NCBI GenBank assembly: GCA_001786225.1
Contig: MFVV01000035.1
Span: 1-6,613 of the forward strand
Source of the DNA: Candidatus Nomurabacteria bacterium RIFCSPLOWO2_12_FULL_46_14
GTDB taxonomy: Bacteria > Patescibacteriota > Minisyncoccia > Phycocordibacterales > UBA9973
DNA length: 6,613 nucleotides
Direction of reading: 5' to 3'
Under the pieces are notes generated by a model, which saw only the letters and a list, made by a program, of their open reading frames with translations, ran no database searches and was not told the origin of the DNA. Of this stretch, positions 5,548 through 6,613 are shown one piece after another (position 1 is the first letter of the stretch; each line of letters begins with the position of its first letter). Position numbers and translations under genes: made by a program.

Positions 5548-5620
5548 AACTTTACTTGCTAAAAGTATGCGGGGAGGGGTACTATTAGGATATTACTCGT
5601 TAATTTAAATATAAAATTTT

Positions 5621-5854
5621 ATGGGGAAGGAATCATTTGGTGGGGAAAGAATAGATAACCCAAGGAGTTCTGAAAGAGAACCAGGATCAGCTAATAGAGT
5701 TTCAATATTTAGAACTCTTGCTGAAGCTGCAAGATCATTGCCCCCAGAAGCAATATATACCGGTGAATTATCTAGGCTACTAAAATTTGAAGAAAGTAGG
5801 CCAGTAACTAATGCTGAGGCGGTAGAAATGTTTACTGAAATGGCTGAGAGCTAG
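5621..5854 (+). CDS. Small hypothetical protein of unknown function
   Basis: A 77-residue ORF that I do not recognise. The first 25 residues or so are polar and rich in Ser, Glu, Arg and Gly, probably disordered. The rest looks helical and acidic, with segments such as IFRTLAEAARSLPPEA and NAEAVEMFTEMAES. There is no signal peptide, membrane segment or cysteine. All eight arginine codons are AGA or AGG, while the flanking genes also use CGN codons, and the third positions are AT-rich. This suggests foreign origin, low expression, or a chance ORF. No Shine-Dalgarno sequence precedes the ATG, but TATAAA (5610-5615) ends 5 nt before it, which fits a leaderless transcript. It stands between the str operon and a strong terminator, so it would be the last gene of any read-through transcript. 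Whether it is a real gene is uncertain. Confidence 0.45.
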   Translation: MGKESFGGERIDNPRSSEREPGSANRVSIFRTLAEAARSLPPEAIYTGELSRLLKFEESRPVTNAEAVEMFTEMAES

Positions 5855-5875
5855 GAGAAAGAAAGTAAAAAATTT

Positions 5876-5905
5876 TGCATAAATGATGGGAAATACTGCA
5901 TAAAT
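5876..5905 (+). repeat. Pair of direct repeats TGCATAAAT between the small ORF and its terminator
   Basis: TGCATAAAT occurs at 5876-5884 and 5897-5905, with 21 bp between the starts, close to two helical turns. A related TGCATAA lies at 5543-5549 on the other side of the small ORF. The spacing would place two bound proteins on the same DNA face, but in AT-rich sequence a 9-bp match may be chance. Confidence 0.35.
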
Positions 5906-5912
5906 AAATTTA

Positions 5913-5948
5913 GAAAACAAAAACCGCCTCCGGGCGGTTTTTGTTTTC
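5913..5948 (+). terminator. Strong Rho-independent terminator
   Basis: GAAAACAAAAACCGCC (5913-5928) pairs perfectly with GGCGGTTTTTGTTTTC (5933-5948), giving a 16-bp stem with a TCCG tetraloop. The core is five G-C pairs, CCGCC/GGCGG, followed by TTTTTGTTTT. The matching A-run on the 5' side means it can also terminate minus-strand transcription. It ends the unit containing the small ORF, and perhaps read-through from fusA, and insulates the next gene. Confidence 0.9.
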
Positions 5949-5961
5949 GGGTGTTTTTTGG

Positions 5962-5967
5962 TAAGAT
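5962..5967 (+). promoter_or_regulatory. Candidate -10 box for the dehydrogenase-like gene
   Basis: TAAGAT (4 of 6 matches to TATAAT) ends 6 nt before the ATG at 5974, so transcription would begin at the start codon. It lies just after the terminator, where a new promoter is expected. There is no Shine-Dalgarno sequence and no clear -35 box. The T-rich terminator tail occupies the -35 region. Confidence 0.3.
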
Positions 5968-5973
5968 CAATGC

Positions 5974-6613
5974 ATGCTTACACCTTTCTACGACCCAAAA
6001 AAAACTTACGAAGAAAACTTTGAACAAGGGCCTTTTGGAGCTTTTGCTCCGACGTTCGTAAGCGAAGTCGGAGCCCCGACCACTGAGGGCGTCGGGGCTG
6101 ATTCTCTACTTGAGCAAGGGGAGTCCTTGCTCAAGTATGACTTTTTGGGATTTAAGGTAAATTCTCCTTTTGGAATTCCGGCAGGACCGCTCCTAAACAG
6201 CAATTTTTGCAAAGGTGCGTTTGGGCAGGGCTTTGATATTTGTGTCTATAAGACTGTGCGCTCCGGCATTTTTCCTTGCCATCCATGGCCCAATGTTTTG
6301 GCGGTGAAAGTGGAAGGGGATTTAACTTATGAGAAAGCGCAAGAAAAATTAATTGCAGACAATAATTATACCGAACCAGTTTCCATTACCAACTCTTTTG
6401 GCGTGCCATCGCGCGCGCCAGCGGTTTGGCAGGAAGATGTAAGAAAAGCGATTTCGTATGAAGGAGACGGGCAAGTGCTAGTGCTCTCTTTCATGGGTAC
6501 AGTACACGAACACCAAACCCCGGAAGAATTTGTAGCAGACTATACACTCACTGCTAGACTTGCAAAAGAAACTGGGGCAAAAGTTCTTGAAACAAATCTT
6601 TCTTGCCCGAATA
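5974..6613 (+). CDS. Dihydroorotate-dehydrogenase-like FMN flavoprotein (pyrD-like), 3' end outside the window
   Basis: The first 213 residues of an FMN-binding TIM-barrel protein of the dihydroorotate dehydrogenase family, which oxidises dihydroorotate to orotate in pyrimidine synthesis. Visible motifs are SPFGIPAGPLLNS (64-76), where the flavin phosphate region begins, VYKTVRSG (91-98) with a likely catalytic or FMN-contacting lysine (Lys93), the strand VSITNSFGVPS (136-146), VLVLSFMGT (168-176) and NLSCPN (208-213). The gene runs off the window edge, so the active-site base and C-terminal flavin motifs cannot be checked. The ATG at 5974 is the only sensible start: the ATG at 5970 is in another frame and soon stops. 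Residues 22-55 are encoded by a run of palindromes and look like a low-complexity insertion between FGAF and YDFLG. CPR genomes often lack a full pyrimidine pathway, so the true substrate is open. Confidence 0.82.
   Translation, partial: MLTPFYDPKKTYEENFEQGPFGAFAPTFVSEVGAPTTEGVGADSLLEQGESLLKYDFLGFKVNSPFGIPAGPLLNSNFCKGAFGQGFDICVYKTVRSGIFPCHPWPNVLAVKVEGDLTYEKAQEKLIADNNYTEPVSITNSFGVPSRAPAVWQEDVRKAISYEGDGQVLVLSFMGTVHEHQTPEEFVADYTLTARLAKETGAKVLETNLSCPN
6037..6137. repeat. Cluster of in-frame palindromes inside the dehydrogenase-like coding sequence
   Basis: Four self-complementary units lie within 101 bp. GGAGC/GCTCC (6037-6050) has a TTTT loop. GCTCCGAC-g-TTCG (6046-6058) pairs with CGAAGTCGGAGC (6063-6074), a 12-bp stem with one bulge. 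AGCCCCGAC (6072-6080) pairs with GTCGGGGCT (6091-6099) in 9 pairs. TACTTGAGCAAGG (6107-6119) pairs with CCTTGCTCAAGTA (6125-6137), a perfect 13-bp stem with a 5-nt loop. Units one to three share bases, so they are partly alternative folds. The whole stretch stays open in the gene frame. It resembles a palindromic element or nested insertion tolerated within a gene. Confidence 0.85.

Noticed and set aside
5567..5608. 13-codon ORF beginning MRGGVLLGYY upstream of the small hypothetical gene, as a possible leader peptide
   Set aside because: It has no ribosome binding site, no run of regulatory codons and no terminator/antiterminator fold after it. An ORF this short is expected by chance.
6037..6137. 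CRISPR-like or attenuator interpretation of the palindromes
   Set aside because: The stems differ in sequence, with no constant repeat and spacer pattern, and there is no T-tract after any stem. The region is continuous coding sequence.
6006..6212. Minus-strand open frame over the palindrome cluster
   Set aside because: Palindromic DNA tends to be open on both strands. The plus-strand frame continues into clear flavoprotein motifs, while the minus-strand product is unrecognisable.
1..6613. Alternative genetic code with TGA as glycine (known in Gracilibacteria and Absconditabacteria), suggested because none of the complete genes ends in TGA
   Set aside because: All complete genes end in TAA or TAG, but none contains an in-frame TGA and conserved glycines use normal GGN codons, so the standard bacterial code fits.

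Overview
The window looks like a piece of a Patescibacteria (Candidate Phyla Radiation, Parcubacteria-like) chromosome. This is an inference from family resemblance and style, not from a marker-gene tree. The signs are short gaps between genes, three translation genes (rpsL, rpsG, fusA) with no clear Shine-Dalgarno sequence, several ATG starts placed directly after a -10-like box, and a dihydroorotate-dehydrogenase-like protein whose N-terminus resembles CPR homologues as I remember them. The standard bacterial code fits: all genes read through without in-frame TGA.

Layout. A strong sigma-70-type promoter (37-65) drives a DEAD-box RNA helicase (111-1373, +) that ends abruptly just after helicase motif VI. 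Four bases later, and convergent with it, lies rpmB (ribosomal protein L28, 1378-1629, -). A 62-bp divergent spacer with a 9-bp palindrome separates rpmB from a site-2-protease-like M50 membrane metalloprotease (1692-2318, +), which has a perfect TATAAT box just upstream of its ATG. An inverted repeat overlapping the M50 stop codon leads into the str operon rpsL-rpsG-fusA (2370-5483, +). tuf does not follow fusA. After fusA come an AT-rich spacer, a 77-residue unknown ORF (5621-5854), a strong intrinsic terminator (5913-5948), and the 5' part of a dihydroorotate-dehydrogenase-like gene (5974 to the window edge).

How the genes relate. Most of the window serves protein synthesis: S12, S7 and EF-G act at decoding and translocation, L28 is in the large subunit, and the DEAD-box helicase may remodel rRNA or mRNA. 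The M50 protease and the dehydrogenase-like protein appear to be separate transcription units.

Most unusual features. A tight run of perfect and near-perfect palindromes (6037-6137) lies in frame inside the N-terminal coding region of the dehydrogenase-like gene and appears to add a low-complexity insert. A second GC-rich palindrome lies inside the helicase tail. Other points are a proline-to-isoleucine change at the streptomycin-linked PGVRYH motif of S12, and five perfect 7-bp tandem repeats swallowing the rpsL stop codon. I found no CRISPR array, insertion sequence, tRNA, rRNA or clear new multi-gene system.
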